A stretch of DNA of 21,786 nt from Botryllus schlosseri (Eukaryota; Chordata; Ascidiacea; Stolidobranchia; Styelidae): positions 2,119 to 23,904 of the forward strand of contig KE605778.1 in the NCBI GenBank assembly GCA_000444245.1, in the 5' to 3' direction. Shown here in pieces: positions 7,477-16,686 of this stretch. The translations under genes and the position numbers were made by a program. The notes under the pieces were generated by a model. It worked only from the letters and a program-made list of their open reading frames with translations. It ran no database searches and had not been told where the DNA came from. Each line of letters starts with the position of its first letter. The stretch's first letter is position 1.

Positions 7477-8445
7477 AACTATTTATCCATTCTTAGCACA
7501 CGTGATTGATTAAGCGATAGAGCGGATGGAGGGGGTGTAGGCATACACGCATACTAATCCGTTTTGGTATTTCTTTATGGGGTAGGCTACATCATTTTCC
7601 TTCACGGTTTGCATTTGTTCGGTGGGACTCAGATTACACTATATATATAATACGAAAAAATTTTGGTCCCCTGAATCGCGCCAAGCGTGAGTAATATTTT
7701 CAAGTTTAAAATCTCTCAAAGATTTGAGAACCTATTCGTTAATTCAAATTGCATATTAACGGAAGCAAAAACACGCAATAATTTAATTAATATGTTGAGG
7801 ACCGCACATATATTGTTTAACGGCTGCATGCGACCGTATGTCTGCAGGTGCTGGCCTGCTGAAATAAGGATGAACAATGCTGCAACATATTTGAAATGCT
7901 AAATACTAATCAGGGCTCGAGGATACGGACCACCAGCTAGCACAGTTGTTCTCAAACTACACCCCCTCGATACACCCTGGCTACGCCCCTGTAATAATGT
8001 AGCTACACTGCGCCATTTATAAGGATCTCACAGAAAGTACAAATTCAATATTTCTGAGCCGTTGCGGTGGTTTCCTCAAGCATCATTATAGACGGATATT
8101 GCAAGCGGAACACATGCAATCTCCATCTTTTTGTACTCCGAAAGGAATCACAAAGTCCATACCAACATTCAAGTGATGTGCACAAACATATGCTTATGAT
8201 ACACCAAAAGGAATATAACTTAAAAGTTCGTACAGCTGATATGACATATTGTACGATAATGCACGCCCGGTCAACATATGGATGTTCTGAAGCATACAAT
8301 TGTCTGTTTATTGTGATAGCTATAGAGTCATCGGTCCATTCTAATTCGGATCTGGTACACCCCTGTACACCCCATATGAGTGGTACACCCTTTTAAAATT
8401 TTGGTACACCCTAGGGTGTACGAAAACCCCGGTTGAAGAGCACTG

Positions 8446-8670
8446 GTCTACTCTGCAGACAATCTCAATCTCCTACTTCCACCTCCTTCGTTTTATGGCG
8501 TAACAATAGACTAATACCATGTAGGATAGTAATGCCGCATTCTTTCCAAGCAGTGCTGCACTGCAGATGGAGACTCATTATGAAACGGCGGGCCGTATTC
8601 TTGTGATAACTAATTATGATGTCGCGGACCGGAAGATTTCGCTTGACGGGCCGTAGGTTGCCGACCCTTG
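8446..8670 (-). mobile_element. hAT family C copy C1, terminal part
   Basis: On the minus strand it starts CAAGGGTCGGCAACCTACGG, a hAT terminus with the following CGGCCCG motifs. It aligns with C2 (16687-16900) along its whole length: TAATTAGTTATCACAAGAAT, ACGGCCCGCCGTTTC, GCTTGGAAAGAATGCGG and CATAAAACG are shared. The family B insertion separates it from 4434-4521. The minus-strand 73-codon frame at 8465-8686 reads through this TIR and is a repeat-derived frame, not a gene. The octamer after the end (TCCTAATT) has no partner because the other end is lost. Confidence 0.82.
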
Positions 8671-9143
8671 TCCTAATTGATAGCATATAGCCGGACTCGT
8701 TACAGATGGAATGACATATTTCTTTTCAGTTATGGAGCGTGCGAAAGTGTAGCTTATGGCGGCTTATATCTAACAGCAGAAAGTTTATCTGGCCCATGCA
8801 TTTTTTGGCATTTACACATGTAAATTGATGTAACCTCGCTACATTTGAAAATATTTCAAGACCTTCCTATTTTTTTCTGCCGGCTTACTCATACATTTGA
8901 CGTAGGCGCAACATTCCGTTTACGGTCATCAGTTTAGTGCTCATTCATTTCATTCCGTGCTGTTCAATTCTGGTGATCTTAACTTTCACCAATAGCAAGT
9001 CTTTGCAAAACAAAGTCTTACCAAATTTCATTGAAGGGAGAAATTTTAAAGGATGGAAATATAGATCTCAGGTTGTGGGGAATAAAGAAAACTGGGTTGG
9101 GAGCCAATCTTCCAATTTCACAATGCCTTTGGTTTGTGTAATT
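8671..9143. other. No recognised feature
   Basis: About 470 bp between the C1 end and the family A copy A2. I see no TIRs, tandem repeats or convincing reading frames. Confidence 0.5.
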
Positions 9144-9151
9144 CTATGGAT

Positions 9152-9921
9152 CAGGGATGGCCAACCTTTTTCTCATTCACTTCCGCATTTCGACTACTCA
9201 TGTTGACTACGGCCGCATTCCAGGGCATGGTCGTAATGAACTAGCTGGACGCCAAATACCCATGTTAAAGTGTCTACTATATCCATTTCCGGTGAACTCC
9301 GGACCAATCTATTTAATCATGTATAGGCATATTACACGCACCGAAATCGCGAGTGGCACTGTTCAGATTGTACAATGAATTTCGTCATTAATATCAGTGG
9401 TTTTACATATTGCTATCGAACATTTATCTATCGAATGTAAATTCTATAATTTATCCTTTCTCAGCCCATGTGATCAGACTCACCGGTAAAGTTGACGGAA
9501 AGTGTGTTTTCTAAGATTTACGGAAAGTTATGAATGATGAATTGATGATGCATCTTCGGGTGGGCCAATTGTTATTACTCATTTTGTTGTATGTTGTTAT
9601 TTCTAGGCCTTCCATAAGGATTGTCGGTATAGTGAAGGAGCGCACGATTCCGAGTTGGTACTTCTATATGGGGAGCGTCATTATCCTCTGCCGTTCGAAT
9701 CGGTACTGTTGGCTCCGATTTCAAGGTGCGCTCGATAAATGAAGCAACATTGAATCGCGCGCGGCGCGAAAAAAATTCATGATGAATTAAAATCTCTCAA
9801 GAAATCGGTAGTCAATTCGTAAATTCAAATTGCATGTTGACGGCCGCCAACACATACTAATTAAATCACGAGTACACGGCCGCACAAATTCCCTTCTACG
9901 GCCACAGATTGGTCACCCCTG
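9152..9921 (+). mobile_element. hAT family A copy A2, non-autonomous, with TSD
   Basis: The left end CAGGGATGGCCAACC and the right end (minus-strand reading CAGGGGTGACCAAT) form imperfect TIRs. Both are followed by GGCCGC-rich subterminal sequence. The flanking octamers CTATGGAT (9144-9151) and CTATAGAT (9922-9929) match at 7 of 8 positions. The element is 770 bp, too short for a hAT transposase, and contains no recognisable fragment of one. The motif CGCGCGCGGCGCGAAAAAAA (9756-9775) resembles motifs in the inverted-repeat arms. Short open frames at 9157-9378 and 9530-9742 lie inside it and are spurious. Confidence 0.87.
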
Positions 9922-9929
9922 CTATAGAT

Positions 9930-10956
9930 TATGTTACTGCTAGCAGTCCGTTACCACACTAGATTTACATGTCATGAGATTCTGTTGTGATTTTCAAATA
10001 TTCCCCTGTGTAGGCTTATATATTATACGTTCCGTCTTCGATGATTAGGCAACATACATTGCTGACGACATATGAGATAAAGAAACTGGGGATATCATTG
10101 GCGCTTCAAGACTGTTTAATTGAATAATTTTATCCAAAATAAATAGAATAAGAACGCCACAGCATTTCCACATACCAAAAATAGAATATCACTTGAGATG
10201 TTGGGCAAGTCGCGAAAATATGGAACAAGTATCAAATATGTTATGGAAGAATGTTGCTATGTACAGAAAATTGTCAAGAATGGTACGAAACGATTGAGGC
10301 GGGTATGGAGTATGGAAGATTCCCATTCCATTCCATACCATACCATGCCCTGCTTATCAGGTGTTTCTTGGGGATGCTATATTGCGAGATGACAATGTGT
10401 CTACAATCCGTTTGTCAAGACCTGGCGACTGATTAGCAAGATGACGTAATGAATATGTATATCCCGTTATAAATTTCCCCTTTTAGGCAAATTAAACTCT
10501 GATACAAATCAGAACGGAATATATTAGATTTTGTGTACCTATACTACCTACTACATACCAAAAAACGGGGCATCACAATGAAACTAACAATATATCAAAT
10601 TGTACCGTGGACTTAGAGGTTATATGGAGACGACAAACAACTGTATGTGCATTGTGCAATTTTACAACATGATACCATACATGTACGTAGCAACTGGCAA
10701 GAAGCGTCGAAGCGATCATGCTCCGCACGCATACTGAAACACATATGACAAGTAACAGTTAGACACATCCACGAAATCACCACAATATCTAATCAACAAA
10801 TCAAATACATAATAATCAGCACAAACGAGTGAACGCTATATGGCATTAAATACCATATCACGAGCAAATAGTCGGATATTTGGACGAGATTCTTCGGATT
10901 CGGACGGATAGTCCTGCAGGCACTCAAACTGTCGAATGAATTTGGATTCTCAAAAT
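9930..10956. other. Region downstream of the channel gene; nothing recognised
   Basis: Lies 3' of the minus-strand gene at 10957-12138, so its right part may hold the 3' UTR. I find no AATAAA on the minus strand. The first ATTAAA is at about 10114-10119, some 840 bp past the stop. A short CCATT/CCATA run sits at 10323-10348. I looked here for leucine-rich repeats that would complete an LRRC8-type protein and saw none in any minus-strand frame. Confidence 0.5.
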
Positions 10957-12138
10957 TCAACTTCCGCTCATCACTGTTGTGGCCACAGCCTGTTCCGCGC
11001 CAATATTGCAACGATTTTCATTAACCTCTAAGTTTGCAATGTGCTGTGTTAAGTTTGTTCTGTGAGCTACGTATGCTCCGTGTTGCTTCAATGCCCAAAT
11101 TATATTAACATCAGAAAGATATTCACCATCCTGCTGGTACAAGTCGCAGAAATTAGTCAATAATTCAGAGTGCGATTGATTGCAGCTCTTCCATAACTTT
11201 AGCATGAATTTGACCGTTGAGGTTTCTACAAATTTCCACCGACTTTCCTTAACCATCGTCACACCACATCCAATAGCAACTACTTGTAGCACCACACAAC
11301 TTCCGTAAAACGCTGTGCAAATGAGCGTTGAAGCGTTTTCACCGTAAACGCACACGTATAGCTCACTCGGCGCTGCTAGTCTGTAATCGCACACAAATTC
11401 GTTCCCGACGTCTGACACATAATATTGAGCATATGCCACCAAAAATGATGTCTGCAGTACAAGAGATATGGCCGTAACAATATTGCGCAGCAAATAACGA
11501 CTGGCCACTTTACTTTTTCCGTTGATGAGTTTCAGTAAGTGATAGGCGTTGAGAAATTTTGCTGCTTTCTCAGCATCCGTTTTCAGATATTGTCTATAAC
11601 GAATTTCCTGATCTGGCTCATTCGTCCATTCAAGTAAAGGGTGTGTATCCGGAGGTTGTTCATTGTTCTGCTCAGACTGATTCGTCAATCTATTTAGATG
11701 GCCTGTAATTACTTTCAATAAATCCACGCGGATGCCGATATCTAGAACAGCATCACGCATCTTGTCGAAAGTCCGGAATGAGTCAATTACCTCTGGGAAG
11801 AAATACAGCCAGAATGAAGTTACTGCCAAAAGCCATATGGTAGCAAATTGAAATATAAATCCTGCATGTCGTATGGGTGACAGTACAGGGCTATTACCGC
11901 AATACTTGTTAACATGCAACGACCTAAATGTGTGGTCTGTGACCAGTGTGACGACAGTTCCATTGAAATAACCGGGAATGCATTCGACTGATATGTCATG
12001 GTTGTTGTAAGTAGCGAATAGGGATATTGTCACACAAGCATAGAACAAGTATCTCCGGATTTTTTCCCAGCTCGGTTCCAGCTTCAACTCGTCAAGAAGA
12101 GTACTTGCAAATAATTTCCCCACACTAATTGAAGTCAT
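10957..12138 (-). CDS. Four-transmembrane channel protein, pannexin/LRRC8 superfamily, lacking LRRs
   Basis: Intact single-exon frame of 393 residues, ATG at 12136-12138 (A at -3) and TGA at 10957-10959. An in-frame TAA lies 11 codons upstream, which supports this start. Hydrophobic segments at about 28-44, 91-115, 216-241 and 269-296 give the pannexin/LRRC8 topology with cytoplasmic termini. Extracellular loop 1 has Cys53 and Cys80. Loop 2 has Cys250 and Cys263. This is the two-plus-two cysteine core that is disulphide-bonded in these families. N-glycosylation sequons are at Asn59 (NGT) and Asn268 (NAS). The start (FAST...LKLEPSW) resembles the LRRC8 start FADT...LKPWW. TSFWLYFFPEV resembles SNFWFKFP after TM2. 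The 97 residues after TM4 correspond to the LRRC8 linker, but no leucine-rich repeats follow. LRRC8 proteins form volume-regulated anion channels and pannexins large-pore channels, so a plasma-membrane channel role is likely. Assignment between the two families is tentative. Confidence 0.82.
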   Translation of the reverse strand: MTSISVGKLFASTLLDELKLEPSWEKIRRYLFYACVTISLFATYNNHDISVECIPGYFNGTVVTLVTDHTFRSLHVNKYCGNSPVLSPIRHAGFIFQFATIWLLAVTSFWLYFFPEVIDSFRTFDKMRDAVLDIGIRVDLLKVITGHLNRLTNQSEQNNEQPPDTHPLLEWTNEPDQEIRYRQYLKTDAEKAAKFLNAYHLLKLINGKSKVASRYLLRNIVTAISLVLQTSFLVAYAQYYVSDVGNEFVCDYRLAAPSELYVCVYGENASTLICTAFYGSCVVLQVVAIGCGVTMVKESRWKFVETSTVKFMLKLWKSCNQSHSELLTNFCDLYQQDGEYLSDVNIIWALKQHGAYVAHRTNLTQHIANLEVNENRCNIGAEQAVATTVMSGS

Positions 12139-12633
12139 ACTTCTGTATGTGATATGTAGGGCGATATTTTATGGCCTAAAACAGAAGATTTTGCACTGAA
12201 AAATGAAATATTTGACACTTTTTGACGACAAATAATATTAGACAAAATCTTGCTCTCCTATGTAAACTAATTGCTTTCGCACATAATGTTAGAATTGTAC
12301 TGCTTTTCTACATTCCTGGTTGGAACTGATTGTCTTTACGACGTAGCTTGGCCTGAATAACTTTTTTCACTTGAAAAATTACAAAAATTGACATAAAAAA
12401 CTGAATTTTTGCGATATCTGGACCTATGAAGAACTCCAGTAGTTATATTACGCATTATGGTGAAATAAGTAAAATTGGTTTTAGTACAACGAAAGATACT
12501 TTCGTACATTCTCGGGTCTTCCCTAACTCAGTAGCTTGCCAAAATGGAGAAAGAACGTTCAACAGCAGCAGCAGTTGTTAGCTAGCAACGCTGAAGTTGT
12601 GTGTACACTGCTGGTGATACACCGTGTTGCTTC
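12139..12633. other. Upstream region of the channel gene
   Basis: About 500 bp of AT-rich sequence between the channel gene start and the TSD of hAT element G. It should include the promoter and 5' UTR. A weak TATA-like stretch (minus strand CATAAAATATC, about 12157-12170) is only about 20-30 bp before the ATG, so I do not call it a promoter. No upstream exon with obvious coding character is visible. Confidence 0.4.
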
Positions 12634-12641
12634 ATTTTGAC

Positions 12642-13187
12642 TAGGGTTGCATTTAAAAAAAATAGTTGTTCAAAGAACTTAGTTTGAAACATGTTTTGAA
12701 CAGTGTTTCAAACAAAGGCCTTTTTGAAGAAAAATTGTGTTTTTAAAGGTGTATAATTATGCTGTATGTTCAATTTTCAAAAATATATTGTATGAGCCTA
12801 CGGACGACGATTACCACCGGATATATCCGACTTATGCGATATGGGATGGTTGGAACCATCGAAATAGTCGGTTCAACAGCTATAGTGTGTAGGGGGTGAA
12901 TGTTCTGATGATGATGACAGACGACCGTAAAAACGCTGCAAGACGATGTAATCTTGGTTCAAGATATTTTGGTCCGTATATGAGAAGGGTTGGAAGCCTA
13001 TTCCGTTAAAGGAAATATATTTAGCCGATATTTTCAACTGTGAATATCAATTCATTATTACGTCACAATTTAATATGCATAACGTTACTGCTAAGAAAAC
13101 AACAACAATAAAAAACAAGTCCAAAACAAGGGCCTTGTTTTAAACATGTTTGTTATAAATTGATTTTTATTGGTAAACACAGCCCTA
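12642..13187 (+). mobile_element. hAT family G, TAGGG-type TIR, with TSD
   Basis: The left end is TAGGGTTGCATTTA (12642). The right end read on the minus strand is TAGGGCTGTGTTTA (from 13187). They match at 11 of 14 positions. The flanking octamers ATTTTGAC (12634-12641) and ATTCTGAC (13188-13195) agree at 7 of 8, as expected for hAT. Subterminal regions contain AAACATGTTT and AAGGCC motifs in opposite orientation. The element is 546 bp with no transposase. It lies about 0.5 kb upstream of the channel gene. A matching isolated end (TTTTAAATGCAACCCT) occurs at 15651-15666. Confidence 0.82.
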
Positions 13188-13195
13188 ATTCTGAC

Positions 13196-13285
13196 AATGT
13201 TGTTTACATCACAATTTTCATCATGCGCTTCCTGTTATGAGAACCAATGCCCACGCAGTCTTCCTTCAGTTAGGATATTGAGGTA
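13196..13285. other. Short unannotated spacer
   Basis: About 90 bp between element G and the candidate left end at 13294. Nothing recognisable. Confidence 0.4.
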
Positions 13286-14107
13286 CGTAAAGACAGTGGT
13301 TCTTTTTCTTCCAGTGCCCCCTTTAAGATAATTGCACGGTTCGACACCCCCCTCTTCACCCATGTTTCGAAAGTTGTACTAAAGAGGATGCAGTAGAGGT
13401 CGAAGTCAAGCCGGTCTAAACGTGTTTGGACGTGATCATCGAGAATATTTCGTCCTTGAGTCGCGCATGATAACAACTCAACTAATCATCGGTAATATTT
13501 CGGGATTGAATAAAGATGTTATAAGAAGTGTTGGGCTCGGGTTAACACATAGGGTTCGAGCCTAATGTACACGATGTGCGATTGGCGATAGGGTCAGTTG
13601 TATTGTTTTATTGATCTTTGCGACTACGACTCACGATTGCACGTTCTCATCCTCTAAAATAAATTGATTTTGCGCCCATGAGCACCACGTTCTCATGCTC
13701 ACAAAAATTCGTCGGCCGGATTTTCATGTCAGTCATTTATATTGAAGCGCGAAATTGGACAGTGTGTTATTTTGTGTGCCTGGGAACAGGATTAAATTCC
13801 TTGACCCAAAGGCTTTACGTATACGTTGATCGGGAAATGCTGCGATTCAGCCCGGTTTGGTGCGACATTGAGAAAACAACGGCCGCGAGGCAAACTATAC
13901 TCAGAACCACATTGATTTCAACGCAACAGATACACGCTTTCTTGTTTGCAATCATCTGTTAGGTTCAATAATTCTTTTTTTGCTATATACATATAGACCC
14001 GTATTCTCGAATATTTTCGGATTTTCGCATCCAGTTTCACTCAAAACTCATGAGACGCATTGTGCGTGACGGGATAGCATTCTATTCACAGCTGCAACAC
14101 CCATAGG

Positions 14108-14200
14108 TAGGGCTGGGCAAAATTGAGTACCTAAGTGATTCGATTCTGAATCACGTAATATGCTCCAAGTCGAGTCTAATAATCGAATATCACTTATTGT
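14108..14200 (+). mobile_element. hAT left-end fragment, TAGGGCTGGGCAA type
   Basis: TAGGGCTGGGCAA at 14108 resembles a widespread hAT terminus. Internal inverted motifs follow at 14131-14143 (AAGTGATTCGATT) and about 14182-14196 (AATCGAATATCACTT), giving hairpin potential. No right end was found in the window. Confidence 0.4.
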
Positions 14201-14262
14201 GACGTCATTGCCAAAATCTAATATGTCAAAGTTCCAACATGTACCTTTTATGCGACCAAAAC

Positions 14263-14370
14263 TCGCCATCTTATCCGCGTTAGCCGTTTCTTAAAAAAAA
14301 GTGGACCGTTTACAATCCGACAGCTACGGAATCAGAATGAAAAAAATACTGGTTTCGTGTAAATGGCCGC
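14263..14370 (+). repeat. Dispersed repeat, copy 1 (paired with 21236-21349)
   Basis: Shares in order CGCCA.CT.ATCCGCGT, AAGTGGAC, CGACAG.TACGG, ATCA.AAT and GTGTAAAT with 21236-21349, in the same orientation and at similar spacing. The family is unknown. It lies inside the candidate CAGTG element 13294-14513. Confidence 0.6.
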
Positions 14371-14581
14371 TGCAGTCGAAAACACCAGGAATACCACAAA
14401 CAAAAACGACATCGCATCGCGTTTCCGTTCGTTTTGTCATATCTGATGGTGGGTCGCACAATAAAATTTGGATGAAAAGTGGGTCGCGAACTAAAAAAAG
14501 TTGGGAAGCACTGGTATAGAGTATAGACCACCGCTGTCTGCTGTACGCAGTGTGCTGCAAGATACAATACCTAGTTAGAAA

Positions 14582-14955
14582 GGGGAAGCGAGTGGCGCAG
14601 TGGTTAAGCGCCAGCGTCACGACACCAATGGCTGTGGTTCGAATCCCGGTTCGAACCAACTTCTATGTGTCGAAGGTTTATCTGGGCTCCTCATCGCTAA
14701 CCTCACTGCAATAGCAGTGTCTCGAAAAGCCCAGTATGATGGTGAGCCGCGCCAGTACGAAGTCGGCAGTAAAGAAAAGTCCGGATGCATGAAAGGGAGA
14801 GAGACTGAAGTTGAAAGCGCGGGGAGTGTGGAAGTCGTCCGGAAAGAATACGAAAAGCAAAGAACCGGAACATTACTAATATCATTGTCGTGGTGTACAT
14901 GACCTTAATAGGCGATAAACACCACTGTTGTATGTTTTAAATAAACCAAACCAAA
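14582..14955 (+). mobile_element. tRNA-derived SINE, copy 2
   Basis: A box TGGCGCAGTGG (about 14593) and a perfect B box GGTTCGAATCC (about 14636) form the tRNA-like head. The body shares TCTATGTGTCGAAGGTTTAT and AAAAGCCCAG with copy 1, but it is about 70 bp longer in the middle. The tail is AATAAACCAAACCAAA. The target duplication CCTAGTTAGAAA / CCTAGTTCGAAA (14570-14581 and 14956-14967) matches at 11 of 12. Overlapping open frames on both strands are repeat-derived. A better-preserved B box and a longer duplication suggest that it is younger than copy 1. Confidence 0.9.
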
Positions 14956-14967
14956 CCTAGTTCGAAA

Positions 14968-15223
14968 CATTTTTTCGGGAAAACCCTTGTCCAATGAGAT
15001 AGAACTTTTAAAGGGGACTGCGCAATCTAAAATGACACGCATGAAGTACAAAGTCTACATTCTATATCAATTTCAGTAGCCACTGTACTTTGGGAAATAT
15101 TTCAGACATCGTAGGCATATTTCGCGAAGCGAAACGAAAAATTTGGACATTTGACGAATTCTGTCAAAAGTAAATTTGCAGCGAAGTAATAGTAATATAT
15201 ACATAACCACGCTGGTTTTATAC
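14968..15223. other. No recognised feature
   Basis: About 260 bp. The only item is CGCGAAGCGAAACGAAAAATTT at about 15122-15143, related to the CGCGAAGCGCGAAAAAATTT motif of family A. It may therefore be a small relic. Confidence 0.4.
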
Positions 15224-15295
15224 CCGGGGCGGGCAACTTCTCCAGTCGGCGGGCCGGATATGCGGAAATTTACTATATGGTGGCCGGATTCCTGA
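15224..15295 (+). mobile_element. hAT end fragment, GGGGCGGGCAAC type
   Basis: CCGGGGCGGGCAACTTCTCC followed by CGGCGGGCCGG and GTGGCCGG has the layout of the hAT ends in families C and E: a TIR, then repeated GGCCGG motifs. No partner with a matching octamer was found, so it is annotated only as a relic end. Confidence 0.4.
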
Positions 15296-15650
15296 ATCGA
15301 TACATTAAACGCGTATTTATCCACCTATACAAGGTCTAATCGTATTTAATGTAAATTTTACGTTTGAAGCATAGAAACCAAAACAGTATTCAATGAATCC
15401 ATTAATGTCATGTATTTTAATAGCTGTCAATGAGACAAACTGTGGTCGATCAAAGTTTTGAACAGATTCCTGGAACTCTGGCTTCATGTCACACACAAAG
15501 AAAACAAAGAACTAAAGAATAACTTAAAATAACAATTATTTGTGTCCGAAGAAAAGAATGCATAACCCACAGTCACTATAATTTGACGTAGTGAGCAAGT
15601 AGTGGAGAATTGCTGCACACTGTGACCGCATTGTATACGAACACCGTTTG

Positions 15651-15667
15651 TTTTAAATGCAACCCTG
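15651..15667 (-). mobile_element. Isolated family G-like hAT end
   Basis: On the minus strand CAGGGTTGCATTTAAAA matches the first 16 bases of element G (TAGGGTTGCATTTAAAA) except for the first base. No partner end was found. Confidence 0.35.
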
Positions 15668-15739
15668 GTCGCAAGTGTTAGGCAAGAGAATAATTCGAGT
15701 GAGTACTTTTGGGTCAACATAAAATGCGCTTCTTAGGAC

Positions 15740-15834
15740 AGAATTTTCAAAATCTACAACTATAATTACTCACTTTTCAATATCCACTACTAGAAGCAGA
15801 ACTATGCTCAATTTTCAAAATCTGCAACTAGAAC
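15740..15834 (+). repeat. Three imperfect short repeats
   Basis: Three versions of TTTTCAAAATCTRCAACTA occur at about 15744, 15774 (more diverged, TTTTCAATATCCACTACTA) and 15812. Spacing is irregular (about 30 and 38 bp). It is a degenerate local duplication with no known role. Confidence 0.6.
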
Positions 15835-16244
15835 TGTGAACTAGTCAAAAACAACGTTATAGTTAGTTGATCGCCAACGAAGTAAATGAGTAGTTTGTAC
15901 AATTCTGCTTGCATTCTAATTCAAATGATAGTCTTGTTTTTCGGAATCAATATCATTTTAAACACTGCGCATACTGGCATAAAGGTAACGTTGAGAAGAT
16001 TAATAACAGTATTCCAGCAGACTGCGGGTTCGATGCTTGCGATATGATTGCGTTCGTAAGAAGTATTAATCCAATCCTTTTGAAGCGATTTTTATAGATA
16101 GTAATTACTCGGCAATGAATATTACTGGCTGTGTATGACTGTACTCTGTGCCGTAGCCTACTCATTCCATATGCAACTCTTTCATTCGAACGCGTACAAT
16201 CCAACAGGTGTGGCAAATATGGTGATAACAATGGCGAATTGTCT
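15835..16244. other. No recognised feature
   Basis: About 0.4 kb upstream of the family E element. Open frames here run into transposon sequence and show no protein motif. Confidence 0.45.
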
Positions 16245-16686
16245 ATCAATGCCAGGCGCGGCCAACCTTTTCGGCCAAAGGGCCACATGCAATTGACGAA
16301 CCATTGCGCGGGCCACTGGCCGAGTGGGCGCAAAAACTTTTCAAATATATACGTCAATAATAGTTCAATAATATTGTCACTCGTGTATATCGCTGGGCTC
16401 TGTTTTCAAGGACAAGACTATGCAGCGCCTGGAAATATCGAAAGCTTCAACCAAAATGCGTCAATCATTTGTGCCCATATGTTTCATCGTCGACGGTCTT
16501 ACTGCGAGCGCAAACGGAAGGTCGCATGTTGGACGACACTTCCTCTCGTAATTGCGAATATAGTTAGACTTAATCTGGTACATCAGACGTTTTTTTCTTC
16601 GTTATCAGGAAGGGTAACAATATTAAAAGCAAGAAACCGAGTGACAACATATTGCGCGAAGTGTGGAAATTTTTTTAACTCAAGAT

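Larger units (their letters stand above)
4611..7861 (+). mobile_element. hAT family A remnants (A1), heavily disrupted
   Basis: The left 97 bp (4611-4707) begin CAGGGGTGTTCAACC and align with the left end of the intact copy A2 at 9152, sharing ACGGCCGC/T, CCGCATTCC and TGGACG. The right part (about 7671-7861) aligns with the last 170 bp of A2, with TGAATCGCGC, AAAATCTCTCAA and AATTCAAATTGCAT in the same order. Everything between is other insertions or rearranged sequence. No target duplication could be found and the right boundary is poorly defined, so the two ends may come from one element or from two. Confidence 0.45.
4522..8445 (+). mobile_element. hAT family B element, 3.9 kb, with perfect 8-bp TSD
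   Basis: The left end CAGTGCTCTTCAACC (4522-4536) and the right end GGTTGAAGAGCACTG (8431-8445) are a perfect 15-bp inverted pair. The target duplication GTCTACTC is identical on both sides (4514-4521 and 8446-8453). Both subterminal regions carry repeats of GGTACACCC(C/T), near 4550 and 4590 on the left and near 8350-8410 on the right. No transposase reading frame is visible. Most of the interior consists of later insertions: family A remnants, the long inverted repeat, family D and a SINE. A fragment with similar TACACCC motifs lies near 7940-7993. The uninterrupted paralogue at 16687-17020 represents the empty site. Confidence 0.88.
13294..14513 (+). mobile_element. Candidate hAT element, CAGTG-type ends
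   Basis: The left end CAGTGGTTCTTTTTCTTCCA (13294) is followed by GTGCCCCC. The right end read on the minus strand is CAGTGCTTCCCAACTTTTTT (from 14513), followed by GTTCGCGACCC. Both are typical of hAT elements with CAGTGSTTCYCAACC ends. Flanking octamers do not match in register. A one-base shift gives 6 of 8 (CGTAAAGA and GGTATAGA), which is suggestive only. No transposase was seen. The interior from about 13350 to 14100, including a 94-codon plus-strand frame at 13678-13962, has no recognisable motif. The two ends may belong to different elements. Confidence 0.4.

Noticed and set aside
9930-10956. Missing leucine-rich-repeat exons of the channel gene
   Set aside because: No LxxLxLxxN-type periodicity is visible in any minus-strand frame downstream of the stop.
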